Shown: positions 35,518-44,624 of the stretch, piece by piece | How the letters are laid out: the number at the start of each line of letters is the position of its first letter | Position numbering within the stretch: position 1 is the first letter of the stretch | Assembly: GCA_017548075.1 (NCBI GenBank) | Contig: JAFYNL010000027.1 | Span: 40,719-104,718 of the forward strand | Direction of reading: 5' to 3' | Origin: Bacteroidaceae bacterium | GTDB taxonomy: Bacteria; Bacteroidota; Bacteroidia; Bacteroidales; Bacteroidaceae | Length of the DNA: 64,000 nt | Translations under genes and position numbers: made by a program | The notes under the pieces: generated by a model | Seen by the model: only the letters and a program-made list of their open reading frames with translations | Databases searched by the model: none | What the model was told of the DNA's origin: nothing

Positions 35518-37101
35518 ATGAAACTTAAACACATTTTAGCCGCTTTTCTTGCGGTTTCATTCTTCTGCCTCACCTCTTTGGCACAGAGTCTCAGTCCCAG
35601 CACCAAGTACCATTTTGACAAGGGGACTCTCGTAGTTGATACTCCCACTCGTCCTGCAGGACAGCAGCATGTTCTCGGTCTGACTGCTCCTAAGATGGCT
35701 ACGGTTCGCGTGGCTTTCGTTGGATTAGGTATGCGTGGCCCTGGTGCAGTAGGGCGTTTCTGTTATATTCCTGGCGTTAAGATAGTTGCGCTTTGCGATT
35801 ATGAGGAGACTCGAGCCGAGGCTTGTCAGAAGTATCTTCGTAATGCAGGCCTTCCGCCAGCAGACATCTATAGTGGTGAGAAGGGTTATGAGGAACTTTG
35901 CAAGCGTCCTGATATCGACCTCGTTTATGTGGCAACCGACTGGGACCATCACTTCCCTGTTGCCAAGTGCGCACTTCAGAACGGCAAACATACTGCTATC
36001 GAAGTGCCTTCTGCTATGAATCTTGAACAATGTTGGGAACTTATCGAACTCTCTGAGAAGACGCGTCTCCATTGCATGATTCTCGAGAATTGTTGCTACG
36101 ATTGGTACGAACTCAATACGCTCAACATGGCTCAGAATGGTGTCTTCGGCGAAGTGCTTCGTGGCGAGGGTGCTTACATCCATAACCTCGACGACTTCTG
36201 GGACTACTACTGGAAGAACCCCGATGGCTCTGATCCTGAAAAACTCGGCTGGCGTATGAAGTATAATATGGAGAATCGAGGTGACGTCTATGCCACTCAC
36301 GGACTTGGTCCCGTTGCTCTCGCAATGAACATTCATCGTGGAGACCGTTTCAAAACTCTCGTTGCAATGGACACCAAGAGTGCTCATGGCAAGGAGTATG
36401 TGGAGAAGAAGACTGGCAAACCCTGCAACAACTATCGTAATGGTGACCAGACGACTACTCTGATGCGTACTGAAGAGGGTAAAGTCGTTGAGATCCAGCA
36501 CAATGTGATGAACCCGCAGCCCTACAATCGTCTTTATAAGTTGACTGGCACGAAGGGTTATGCCACCAAGTATCCTGAACAACATTATGCCCTCGACAAG
36601 AGCCAACTTGCTGCCAGTGGAGTCGCTCCCAAGGTGGATGATCTCAGTTCTCACGGCTTCCTGCCAAAGGCTGAACAAGATGCTCTTGTTGCCAAGTACC
36701 AGCATCCTATTATTAAGAAGTATGGTGAGATGGCTCAGAAGGTAGGTGGTCACGGCGGTATGGACTTCTTCATGGATGCCCGCCTCGTTTATTGCCTGCA
36801 GAATGGCCTGCCTCTCGATATGGATGTTTACGATCTTGCAGAGTGGTGCTGCCTCGCAGAATTAGGCGCTCTCTCAATGGATAACAACTGTTGCTCCGTA
36901 GCTTTCCCCGACTTTACTCGTGGCTATTGGAATGTTCAAAAAGGCTACCAGTTTGCATGGGCAAGTCCAGAGGATGAAGCAATTGCAGCAGCTGCAGCCG
37001 AGGCTAGCACTCAAGCTCAAAAAGACCTCTGTGCTAAGAAGAAACTGTGGGAAAAGTACGACAAAGCTAAAGAAAAGGCCGCAAAGAAGGCTAAGAAATG
37101 A
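35518..37101 (+). CDS. Secreted Gfo/Idh/MocA-family (GH109-like) protein
   Basis: A 527-residue protein with signal peptide (cleavage near SLAQS). The NAD-binding Rossmann motif VAFVGLGMRGPGAVGRF lies near residue 65, then VALCDYEE, VATDWDHHFPVAKCAL and the AIEVPSAMNLEQCWEL block. The pattern fits the NAD-dependent glycosidase family GH109 (alpha-N-acetylgalactosaminidase-type), though the exact substrate is open. The last 40 residues are Ala/Lys-rich (KEKAAKKAKK) and look like an appended basic tail. The final four bases overlap the 5-FCL gene. Confidence 0.8.
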   Translation: MKLKHILAAFLAVSFFCLTSLAQSLSPSTKYHFDKGTLVVDTPTRPAGQQHVLGLTAPKMATVRVAFVGLGMRGPGAVGRFCYIPGVKIVALCDYEETRAEACQKYLRNAGLPPADIYSGEKGYEELCKRPDIDLVYVATDWDHHFPVAKCALQNGKHTAIEVPSAMNLEQCWELIELSEKTRLHCMILENCCYDWYELNTLNMAQNGVFGEVLRGEGAYIHNLDDFWDYYWKNPDGSDPEKLGWRMKYNMENRGDVYATHGLGPVALAMNIHRGDRFKTLVAMDTKSAHGKEYVEKKTGKPCNNYRNGDQTTTLMRTEEGKVVEIQHNVMNPQPYNRLYKLTGTKGYATKYPEQHYALDKSQLAASGVAPKVDDLSSHGFLPKAEQDALVAKYQHPIIKKYGEMAQKVGGHGGMDFFMDARLVYCLQNGLPLDMDVYDLAEWCCLAELGALSMDNNCCSVAFPDFTRGYWNVQKGYQFAWASPEDEAIAAAAAEASTQAQKDLCAKKKLWEKYDKAKEKAAKKAKK

Positions 37102-37631
37102 CAAAAAGAGAACTGCGTCAGCAAATAAGGGCGCAGAAGAGGAAATGGACTTCTCAATTGCCTGAGTTGTCCGATCAGATTTGCAGTAAAGTGCTTGCTC
37201 TTGCCTCTTGGCAGGAAGCGGGCACTCTGCTTATGTATTACCCTTTGCCTGATGAAGTCGATGTGCGTCCCTTGATAAAGGAGGCTTTCGAGAGTGGCAA
37301 ACGCGTTCTTCTGCCTGTTGTAAAGGGCGAAGAACTCGAGCTGCATCTTTATGAAGGTGAAGGCTCTTTGAAGGAAGGAGCATTCGGCATTATGGAGCCA
37401 ACTGGAAAGAAGTTCATAGAGAAGGACTATTCCAGCATCCAACTTGCCCTCATTCCTGGAATGGCGTTCGATAGAGTGGGGCATCGTTTGGGAAGAGGAA
37501 AAGGTTATTACGACCGTCTATTGCCTAAACTCACAAACACTCGACTACAAGGCATTTGCTTCCCTTTCCAACTTCTTAACGAGGTTCCTGCAGAGTCTCA
37601 CGACATCTCAGTTTGGGAAGTCATTTGCTAA
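37098..37631 (+). CDS. 5-formyltetrahydrofolate cyclo-ligase
   Basis: Recycles 5-formyl-THF to 5,10-methenyl-THF with ATP. The 177-residue protein has the N-terminal KRELRQQIRAQKRKW helix, LMYYPLPDEVDVRPLI, and the ATP site block AFDRVGHRLGRGKGYYDRLLP near residue 130. It overlaps the oxidoreductase gene by four bases and ends before 22-bp array E. Confidence 0.93.
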   Translation: MTKRELRQQIRAQKRKWTSQLPELSDQICSKVLALASWQEAGTLLMYYPLPDEVDVRPLIKEAFESGKRVLLPVVKGEELELHLYEGEGSLKEGAFGIMEPTGKKFIEKDYSSIQLALIPGMAFDRVGHRLGRGKGYYDRLLPKLTNTRLQGICFPFQLLNEVPAESHDISVWEVIC

Positions 37632-37644
37632 GAATCAAAACATA

Positions 37645-37716
37645 ACGTGTTATGTTGCCAATCATAACACGTTACGATTGCAAAGTTAACGTGTTACGTT
37701 TGACAACTTAACTGGC
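37645..37716. repeat. 22-bp phased array E
   Basis: ACGTGT at 37645, ACACGT at 37667, ACGTGT at 37689 and ACTGGC at 37711, exactly 22 bp apart, with TTGCCAA, TTGCAAA and TTTGACAA centres. Neighbouring cores are in opposite orientation here, making inverted repeats. The array lies between two convergent genes. Confidence 0.9.
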
Positions 37717-37742
37717 GTCGATGAGATGTGTCTTTCAGGCTA

Positions 37743-39749
37743 CTACACTTTGACTTTGATTGTATCGCCTGACTTTATGGTGTAAGTCTTGATAGTCTTA
37801 CGGTTCTTTTCTATCCTTACCAAAAGCTTCCCTTTCCCGTTGCGAAATACCTCGATGTTGATGGGTAAGTCTGTGCAGGCATAGATGTTGTCAAGACTGT
37901 ACTCGTTCCATTCTGTTGGCATTTGAGGGGTGAGGGTAAAGCTGCGGAAACCTGTGGGCCGGAACCCAAGCAGACCTTCTGTGATGATGCGGCAATAGAG
38001 TCCACTCTCGGCTGCGAGATGCCTTTGGCCGCCTTCTGGCCAAGCCTCCACGACATAAGGAACATGTTCGCCAAGCAGACGAATCGTGCTGAACTTCTTC
38101 AGGTACTCCAACGCCTTATCCGCATAACCTGCTGCAAAGGCTCCTCGGAAGCCATAGAGGGTAGAACGGTCCCAGAATATCTTGTCGCCACTCTGCGAGA
38201 GCATTCCGTTCTCAGTCCATAGTTGAGGCGAGAACATAGCTTGCAAAGTTCCTTCTGCTCGGTCGTAAATGCCCATCGTCAAAGGGATGCAGATCCATGA
38301 GCGAAGCACATCGTTGCCCTCATAATAACGATATGTATCGTAGCCCTCAACTGTTGAATGGAAGAATTTATCAATGTTTTGGCGTAGTTCTGCGGCTTGT
38401 AAGCGATAAATCTCCGCTTCTTTCTTGCTTTTGCCTAACTCCTCTGAAAGCCAAGCACTACTGAGCAAAGCATCGTAGTAAAGACTGCTTGTACAGAGAT
38501 TGGCATCGCCACTTGGCAGTCGATGCTCCAGTTCATCAGCATCGCTGGCAACCACTCCGTTCTTGTTGAGCTTGCGATGGCAATACTCTAGGCACCATTC
38601 GATAAGCGGCCAAACTTGCTCGGCAATCTCTTTATCGCCTCTTTCCAAACAATATCGACTGGCTCCGTAAGCAAGCATCGCAGCATCGCCTCTATCAAAG
38701 GGACCGAAGACATCATCGCCTCCGCAAATGATGCTCCAAGGCACGAACTTGTACTCGGGATTGATATACTTTAAGTAGCTGAGCCAAGTAGTCATTGCGC
38801 TTTCGTTTCCTTTGTCGTAACCCAAGAAGGGGAAGAAGGGATTGACATATTCGGCTTGGTCGTTGCACCACATTGCCGCATAGTACGATTCGCCTCCAGG
38901 AGCGTGCATGAGGCCACCTTGCGTGTAGAAGATGCTCTCGCTGGCTCGAATCTTACTCATTTGGAAAAGCGTTTGGATGGTTTGGTTGGGACAAGAGAAG
39001 GTCAGCTTCTTCATTGTTACCTCGTCCACATAAGCTTCGCGCTTTTCCAACTCCTCCTCTACATTCATTGCAATCTCTTTTTCGTCGGCCAAAGCAAAAG
39101 CTTGAACAGAGCAATAGAAGGAAGTACTTTCGCCTGGCTCCAAAGTCTTCTTGAAGTCTTCTTGGAACTCTGTTCGAGCCACTAAGCAGTATGAGCCACG
39201 AGTGCCGTCTTCTTTGTTCGTGGTGCGAACCTGATGTATGGCAGGGACAAGGACGGTTTCTTTCTTCTTGCCAATGTTTTTGATGATATATTTCTCGCAG
39301 ACTGCCGTTTGCTTGGTGCTGGGGAAATACATTCTCGTCAACTCGAAGTCGTTGCCGTCACCTGTAACGATACCAGACACATTAAGTGTGCCGTTGATGG
39401 TCACAGCCTTTATTTGTTGTGGACTTATGTATCGTTTGTTGGCAGTCATTCCTTTTAGGAAATCGACGTCACAACGAGGCATCCAGCTTGCATGAGTGTT
39501 GTTGGGAATCGTCCTAAGCATGGGGAAGACCAGATGTCTGTCCATGTGAAATTGCTTCTTCTCGTCCACTCCCCAATAGTAAACCACAGAAGCCCTGAGG
39601 CCCGACATTTCAATATGGTCGTAATAAGGTAACGCGCCATTCGAGGTGTCCCATTGCACAGAGTGACTATCGTTTACTTTCCACCTGTTTTCCGTTGCCT
39701 GAAGCGTAATTGCGCCAAGCAGAGCGATGATTAAGATTATCTTTCTCAT
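37743..39749 (-). CDS. Secreted six-hairpin (alpha/alpha)6 glycoside hydrolase
   Basis: A 668-residue protein with signal peptide (cleavage near LQATEN). An N-terminal beta-sandwich-like part (about 25-250) is followed by a long helical barrel region (about 260-570; GGLMHAPGGESYYAAMWCNDQAEYV, VPWSIICGGDDVFGPFDRGDAAML, SDADELEHRLPSGD, VVEAWPEGGQRHLAAESGLYCRIITEGLLG) and a short C-terminal sheet. Acidic residues in these blocks are candidate catalytic residues. It resembles the six-hairpin families; I cannot fix the GH number. It overlaps the stop of the GH5-GH43 gene by four bases, so both act on the same glycan, probably a xylan or arabinoxylan-type polymer. Confidence 0.78.
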   Translation of the reverse strand: MRKIILIIALLGAITLQATENRWKVNDSHSVQWDTSNGALPYYDHIEMSGLRASVVYYWGVDEKKQFHMDRHLVFPMLRTIPNNTHASWMPRCDVDFLKGMTANKRYISPQQIKAVTINGTLNVSGIVTGDGNDFELTRMYFPSTKQTAVCEKYIIKNIGKKKETVLVPAIHQVRTTNKEDGTRGSYCLVARTEFQEDFKKTLEPGESTSFYCSVQAFALADEKEIAMNVEEELEKREAYVDEVTMKKLTFSCPNQTIQTLFQMSKIRASESIFYTQGGLMHAPGGESYYAAMWCNDQAEYVNPFFPFLGYDKGNESAMTTWLSYLKYINPEYKFVPWSIICGGDDVFGPFDRGDAAMLAYGASRYCLERGDKEIAEQVWPLIEWCLEYCHRKLNKNGVVASDADELEHRLPSGDANLCTSSLYYDALLSSAWLSEELGKSKKEAEIYRLQAAELRQNIDKFFHSTVEGYDTYRYYEGNDVLRSWICIPLTMGIYDRAEGTLQAMFSPQLWTENGMLSQSGDKIFWDRSTLYGFRGAFAAGYADKALEYLKKFSTIRLLGEHVPYVVEAWPEGGQRHLAAESGLYCRIITEGLLGFRPTGFRSFTLTPQMPTEWNEYSLDNIYACTDLPINIEVFRNGKGKLLVRIEKNRKTIKTYTIKSGDTIKVKV

Positions 39750-42700
39750 TTGACGGCGACCTTTTTATTACCTATAATATATATACCTCGAGGCAAGTTG
39801 CCATTAGTGACTTTTCGACCAGCGAGGTCGTAAATGGCATCAGACTCCCTAGTCATTCCTCCTTCGATTTTCTCGATTCCATCAGGAGTTTCGCGAGTAT
39901 AATCGTCGTTATTTGTCAAGTACATATCCTCGACAAGAATTCTGGCGTTGTCTGCCCAGAATGATACGATGCGGATATTCTTTGTGTCGAGAGACTCTCC
40001 TGTCTTGTCGCCACTAGTATAGGTGGCAGTTTGTAAGTTGACGACAATTTGCTTCTTGTTGCCAAAGTTGGGAGTAGCGCAGCAGTCGCTCCATATGCTT
40101 GGGGCGGTAAATATATTTAGATGTGCTCCGCTGGCAGCACTTCTCAATTTGACGACTAGATACTTGTACCCAGACATATCGGCTCCATTGGCGTATTCCC
40201 ATCCTATCTGTCCATACTGGCCAGTCTTGAAGATATAGTAGCCGTTTGCGTTATAGCTGAATGAACCAGTGGAGAAGAGCGAAGTATTGATGTATTCAGC
40301 TGCAAGCGGGAAGAATGATGAGCGTACATTGCCAGTGGTCTGGAACTCGTTGCCTAATGGATCGGTATAGGTGGCTGTGACATTAGTGCTCCCTTCTCCC
40401 AAGCCGCGAACCATTCCACCTTGCATCGCAACTATACCATCTATGTCTGCAGAGTATTCTGCTTTAGCGCTAACATCTTCTGTATGGCCGTCGGCAAAGG
40501 TGGCGATAAGAGTTATTGGTTTGTTATTGCCCACCATTACTTCCATTTCCTCTGCAGCCATTTCTATCTTTTCAGCAGTAAGCATTTCTGGACTGAAGGC
40601 GTCGAAGGTTGAAGGGTAGAATGAGTCTTCGTCGAACGAATTTTCTGTAGAGAACCAATCAAAGTCGGCATAACCATTGCTGCCATTTGCTGTATTGTAG
40701 CAGAACAGTCCGAAACGGGCTCCAACAAAGACTGTGAGACTGTACTTTAGGGTTGTCTGGTCGCCCAGATCAGTAAAGGTTTGATTGTCGAGCGAGTAAG
40801 AGAACTGCGTCTTGCTAGTGCTGTAAGTGGTGGCAGCTCGCAGATATATAACACTATCTATCTCTATTTCCTGCGTTTGTTGAGATGGTGTGAAACTGTC
40901 GTCAACTCGAAGCGTATCTTGCCACCAAACAAGTTGGTATCTGTCGTTCTTCTTTTCAACTGCGATTGCGGCATATGGATCTTGCAGGATGCAAATGCCG
41001 GCCCGGTCACCTTCTTGCAGGTTTCTTACATCGAGACGAATGGTTCCTCTGGATGGTTGTGTTGATTTGTCGTGAAGAGCAAAGATGCGTTGAGTAAGCA
41101 TATTGCGGGCTTGTGTCAAACGATTTGCAGTTCCTGATGGCCTCAAACGTAGCCAGCCTTGACGTTCAAACAAGCTCCAAGTCCCATCATCGGGATTGTG
41201 GTTCCATTGCCATTGCATACCTAACGGATAGGAACGGAAGTTGTCGTTTGTAGGCAGAGTGGCGCGAGGAGAGCAAGAACCTGTGTTAGGCTTCGTTTGT
41301 GCGGTAGTGTAGGGCTTTCCGTTATTTGCAATTATGGGCCAACCATCTTTCCAATTCACAGGTTGCAGGTTAGGCATACGACCCAAAGCTCCTAAGTCTT
41401 CCTGAAGGATGGTCCACCATTCGCCTGTTTGTGTCTCAACGAGTGCGCCTTGATGAATCGTGTTTGGATTGTTGTTGATGACTTTTTCTATGAGCATCTT
41501 CTCTTCATAAGGTCCAAAGATATTCTCTGAGCGGAAGACGGTTTGACCAGAAGGCCATCCGCCATAAGTAGCATAGATGTAGTAGTAATCGCCAATCTTA
41601 TAGAGATGAGAACCTTCTAACCCGTCTTTGTTCTGGATGACCGTCTGTTCTCGAATGAAGTTAAAGTTCTCGTCGAGTTCGCATATCTGAATGTTGCCAA
41701 TACCGCAAGCAACATAGACTTTGCCGTTGTCGAAGAGCATTCCTGGATCGTAATAGATGCGAGAGAGCTGTTTCTTCTCCCATTTACCTTCAGGATCGGA
41801 GGCAGAGAGGACAAAGCCACCAGCATCGTTACCATTGATGAGGATGTAGAACTTGCCGTCGTGCCAAGTCATAGAGCAAGCCCACATTCCGGCTGCATAA
41901 GCATTCTTGTCATTAAGCAGATTGTAACGATCCTTTGTGGAAAGTTGTTCCAGAGGCTGAGCGCAGTATTCCCAGTTCACTAAGTCCTTCGACTTCAGGA
42001 TGGTTGCACCTGGGAAGTGATGCATCGTAGTAGATATCATATAATAGGTATCCTCTACTCGAATCACATCTGGATCAGGGAAGTCGGCAAAGATGAGCGG
42101 GTTCTTGTATTTGCCATTGCCTTGATCGCTATAAGTTACATTCTTGAAGTCTGGATGCGCCCAATCTTCATTATAGTATTCTGCGTACCAATCCATACAG
42201 GCTTTACCGCAAGCTTCCTCGTATCCATCGAAGGCTGGGACGACTTGGCCTGTGTTAAGAAGGGTGGGGATATCAATAAGACAATGTGTGCCAGAAAGCG
42301 TCATCGAGATGTTTCCATAGTAATCGAGCATAGCTTTATATGCTTTGCCCCACTTCGAGGTTGAGCCTGTTGCCCAAGTACCCCAGTTCGATTCTACCCA
42401 ATCTCCATGCTCATTATAGTGACCTGTGCCTTCTTTCTTCGGACTCCAGTCAACCTCTGTGATGATGATGGGAGCCGTCTCTACCACAGGAACCTGCTTC
42501 TTGAACTGATTGATCTTGTTTTGAGGGTTTGGCGTAGCATCACTACATCCGTACCAACCGCAGTAGTCGTGAACCGCATAACCAATGTTTGCTCCCTCTA
42601 TCGGATAGCTTTCATAGCTGGTATAGTTAGCTTGCCAACCAGTTCCAGGAGCCCAAATGATGCCAGAAAAGCCGTTTTCTCGGATCTTGTTCACAATAGG

Positions 42701-43411
42701 CTGGAAGTAGTCGTGCAGAGCTTTCGGATCATCCTGCCCGTCAGCATTCTTCAGCGAAACAGGCTCGTTTGCCAGTTCGATGCTGATTTGCCCAGCATAC
42801 TTCTTGATGTTGGAGTTCGAGGAAAAGATGTCCCAAACCTTCATCAAGTATTCGTTGTAGTAGTCTCCAACTTTAAGCGAACCCGGACAAACTCCTGGGG
42901 GACGCACCACAACATAGAGTTTGTGGTTCATAGCTTTTTGAATGAGCGGCCAATAAAGCGAAGAGAGGAAGTTCTTCAAGCGGTTGGGGTTGAATTTCGA
43001 AATGTCAGCTTCGCCACCAGTACCTTCAGGTTGCCCTTCCGAACCTACATAAACATAGCCATCTGTAGGGTCGTTCGTCCAAGCTGGGTCCATATGAAGG
43101 CGAAAGACGTCGCAATTGGACTTCTCCAAAGCAGTAAAGACCTTCTCGAAATAAGCGAGACAGTTAGTAACGCCAGTAGAGTTGTAGCCTCCCGACCAAT
43201 AGCTGTGGTGGCCATCCTCATCGTCATAGCCGTTAAACCACATGCTTGGAGTATCCATTACACCATGCAGAACCACATGATTTCCATGGCTGTCGCAAAG
43301 CCATTTCCCTTCTACATGCAGGGTGGGCAAAGGCTTCGAGAGCTGAGCTCCCAAGTTTGTGACGAACAGGAATGCTCCTAAGAACAGAATCAGTTGTCTT
43401 ATTGATTTCAT
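39746..43411 (-). CDS. Secreted GH5-GH43 bifunctional glycoside hydrolase
   Basis: A 1221-residue protein, start chosen at the signal peptide (MKSIRQLILFLGAFLFVTNLGAQ). Residues about 25-430 form a GH5 domain with the acid/base block ISIELANEPVS and the nucleophile block IIITEVDW. Residues about 440-740 form a GH43 five-blade propeller: base Asp in FADFPDPDVIRVEDTYYM, DPGMLFD, and acid Glu in GLEGSHLYK. A beta-sandwich C2 module follows (to about 940), then a BIG2 domain (ITLIATFADGHTEDVSAKAEYS), another sandwich and a Por-like tail (IYDLAGRKVTNGNLPRGIYI). One polypeptide thus joins an endo-acting and a side-chain- or exo-acting enzyme. A promoter lies at 43439-43446. Confidence 0.9.
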   Translation of the reverse strand: MKSIRQLILFLGAFLFVTNLGAQLSKPLPTLHVEGKWLCDSHGNHVVLHGVMDTPSMWFNGYDDEDGHHSYWSGGYNSTGVTNCLAYFEKVFTALEKSNCDVFRLHMDPAWTNDPTDGYVYVGSEGQPEGTGGEADISKFNPNRLKNFLSSLYWPLIQKAMNHKLYVVVRPPGVCPGSLKVGDYYNEYLMKVWDIFSSNSNIKKYAGQISIELANEPVSLKNADGQDDPKALHDYFQPIVNKIRENGFSGIIWAPGTGWQANYTSYESYPIEGANIGYAVHDYCGWYGCSDATPNPQNKINQFKKQVPVVETAPIIITEVDWSPKKEGTGHYNEHGDWVESNWGTWATGSTSKWGKAYKAMLDYYGNISMTLSGTHCLIDIPTLLNTGQVVPAFDGYEEACGKACMDWYAEYYNEDWAHPDFKNVTYSDQGNGKYKNPLIFADFPDPDVIRVEDTYYMISTTMHHFPGATILKSKDLVNWEYCAQPLEQLSTKDRYNLLNDKNAYAAGMWACSMTWHDGKFYILINGNDAGGFVLSASDPEGKWEKKQLSRIYYDPGMLFDNGKVYVACGIGNIQICELDENFNFIREQTVIQNKDGLEGSHLYKIGDYYYIYATYGGWPSGQTVFRSENIFGPYEEKMLIEKVINNNPNTIHQGALVETQTGEWWTILQEDLGALGRMPNLQPVNWKDGWPIIANNGKPYTTAQTKPNTGSCSPRATLPTNDNFRSYPLGMQWQWNHNPDDGTWSLFERQGWLRLRPSGTANRLTQARNMLTQRIFALHDKSTQPSRGTIRLDVRNLQEGDRAGICILQDPYAAIAVEKKNDRYQLVWWQDTLRVDDSFTPSQQTQEIEIDSVIYLRAATTYSTSKTQFSYSLDNQTFTDLGDQTTLKYSLTVFVGARFGLFCYNTANGSNGYADFDWFSTENSFDEDSFYPSTFDAFSPEMLTAEKIEMAAEEMEVMVGNNKPITLIATFADGHTEDVSAKAEYSADIDGIVAMQGGMVRGLGEGSTNVTATYTDPLGNEFQTTGNVRSSFFPLAAEYINTSLFSTGSFSYNANGYYIFKTGQYGQIGWEYANGADMSGYKYLVVKLRSAASGAHLNIFTAPSIWSDCCATPNFGNKKQIVVNLQTATYTSGDKTGESLDTKNIRIVSFWADNARILVEDMYLTNNDDYTRETPDGIEKIEGGMTRESDAIYDLAGRKVTNGNLPRGIYIIGNKKVAVK

Positions 43412-43438
43412 ATAAAATGTATATTTTAGTTTTGTCTG

Positions 43439-43446
43439 CAAAGTTA
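43439..43446 (-). promoter_or_regulatory. -7 box of the GH5-GH43 operon
   Basis: TAACTTTG on the minus strand, 27 bp before the ATG at 43411. The divergent sigma-factor promoter lies about 200 bp away, with array F between. Confidence 0.65.
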
Positions 43447-43525
43447 CGAAAAAGATTATACCCTTACAAATTCTAACGCGAAAAAGGAGAGGATTTTTCA
43501 CTCAAAATGGTGGAAGATGGAACTT

Positions 43526-43620
43526 CTGCAGTTATGATTGAAAAGTTAACGTGTTATGATGGCAAACTTAACCTGTTACGTTGGCAAAGTTAACGTGTTA
43601 AGTTGAGCAACTTCACTGGC
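43526..43620. repeat. 22-bp phased array F
   Basis: CTGCAG at 43526, ACGTGT at 43549, ACCTGT at 43571, ACGTGT at 43593 and ACTGGC at 43615. Phase is exactly 22 bp from 43549. Centres are GGCAAA, TTGGCAAA and TTGAGCAA. It lies between two divergent promoters. Confidence 0.92.
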
Positions 43621-43636
43621 GATGTTTTTAATCTCT

Positions 43637-43666
43637 TGCAGGAGTGAGAAAAAATGTGTAATTTTG
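43637..43666 (+). promoter_or_regulatory. Promoter of the ECF sigma operon
   Basis: -33 TTG at 43637-43639 and -7 TAATTTTG at 43659-43666 with 19 bp between, about 60 bp before the GTG start. Confidence 0.55.
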
Positions 43667-43729
43667 CAGAAGGATTTTTGACTTTTTCCTACCTCGGTCG
43701 TATAATGATTAGACAACTGGCAGAAAACT

Positions 43730-44272
43730 GTGCAGACAGAAACGGACATAATAATAAAATGTAAGAGCGGCAACAAAGAGGCCTTCCGAGAGATAGTGCA
43801 AAGGCATCAACGACTGGTTTTCTCGTTGGCTCTAAAGATGCTTTGCGACGAGGAAGAGGCAAAGGATATTGTGCAAGAGACTTTCATTCGAGTCTGGCAA
43901 AACATAGAGGATTACGACTCCAAACGGCCTTTCGTCACTTGGCTTTACACCATCGCTTCCCGTCTTTGCTTGGACAGATTTAAACAAATGAAGCGCATCC
44001 TTCCTCTTCCATCTGATGAAAGAGTGTTGCAAAACTTCGCTTCCGATAGCCAAAAGACTTTGGAGAATCGCGAATGGGCAGCCATCGTCAGAATGTTGGC
44101 CGAAGGTCTTAGTCCGAAGCAAAAGCTTGTGTTCACTCTCAGTCAGTTAGAAGGTTTGCAGTCTTCTGAGGTAGAACAGATAACAGGCTTGGATGCCAAG
44201 CAGGTAAAGAGCAACCTTTATGTGGCTCGACAAACAATTCGTGAACGATTAAAACACTTGGGTTATGAATAA
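43730..44272 (+). CDS. ECF-type RNA polymerase sigma factor
   Basis: A 180-residue group IV sigma factor. Region 2 (about 10-75: FREIVQRHQRLVFSLALKML, EAKDIVQETFIRVWQNI, WLYTIASRLCLDRFK) and region 4 (about 115-175: LSPKQKLVFTLSQLEGLQSSEVEQITGL, then KSNLYVARQTIRERL) are complete. The apparent start is GTG at 43730 with no strong ribosome site. It overlaps the next gene by eight bases, which encodes a single-helix protein typical of an anti-sigma partner. Confidence 0.93.
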   Translation: MQTETDIIIKCKSGNKEAFREIVQRHQRLVFSLALKMLCDEEEAKDIVQETFIRVWQNIEDYDSKRPFVTWLYTIASRLCLDRFKQMKRILPLPSDERVLQNFASDSQKTLENREWAAIVRMLAEGLSPKQKLVFTLSQLEGLQSSEVEQITGLDAKQVKSNLYVARQTIRERLKHLGYE

Positions 44273-44624
44273 GACAGACGATATACTGGAAAGGTTGAAA
44301 GGCCAGATGCCCTCGATTGACAACCCAGATGAACTGACGGAACAGATTATGGAGAAGTTGGACTCACTTCCAGCAAAGAGGAAATCCATTCTCCTTCCCC
44401 TCGTTCGAACAGTTCTTTCCCTCGCAGCAATGTGGATTGTAGGTCTCTTCATCTTCCTGCAATTCGAAACTACAACTCCGAAAGAAGAAAGGGGTTTCAC
44501 TCTTTCCGAACTCCCTCAAGGTGGAGCGACTCTAAGGGAAGTGTATAAGAATCGCCTTTGTCGAGAATGTAAGAAAACAATTAGCTACACCAAAATAAGA
44601 AGTTTGCTTTATGAAAACAAGTAA
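44265..44624 (+). CDS. Single-helix membrane protein, probable anti-sigma partner
   Basis: A 119-residue protein: a cytoplasmic N terminus of about 45 residues (DDILERLKGQMPSIDNPDELTEQIMEKL), one membrane helix (about 46-66, SLAAMWIVGLFIFLQF) and a short outer part that contains CRECKK. Size, topology and overlap with the sigma gene fit an anti-sigma factor, but no known anti-sigma domain motif is recognised. The outer CxxC could be redox- or metal-sensing, which is speculation. It overlaps the following lipoprotein gene by 14 bases. Confidence 0.7.
   Translation: MNKTDDILERLKGQMPSIDNPDELTEQIMEKLDSLPAKRKSILLPLVRTVLSLAAMWIVGLFIFLQFETTTPKEERGFTLSELPQGGATLREVYKNRLCRECKKTISYTKIRSLLYENK

Noticed and set aside
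37645-37716. 22-bp arrays as intrinsic terminators
   Set aside because: They lack T-runs after stems, cores are often direct rather than inverted, and three of seven are not at gene ends that face each other.
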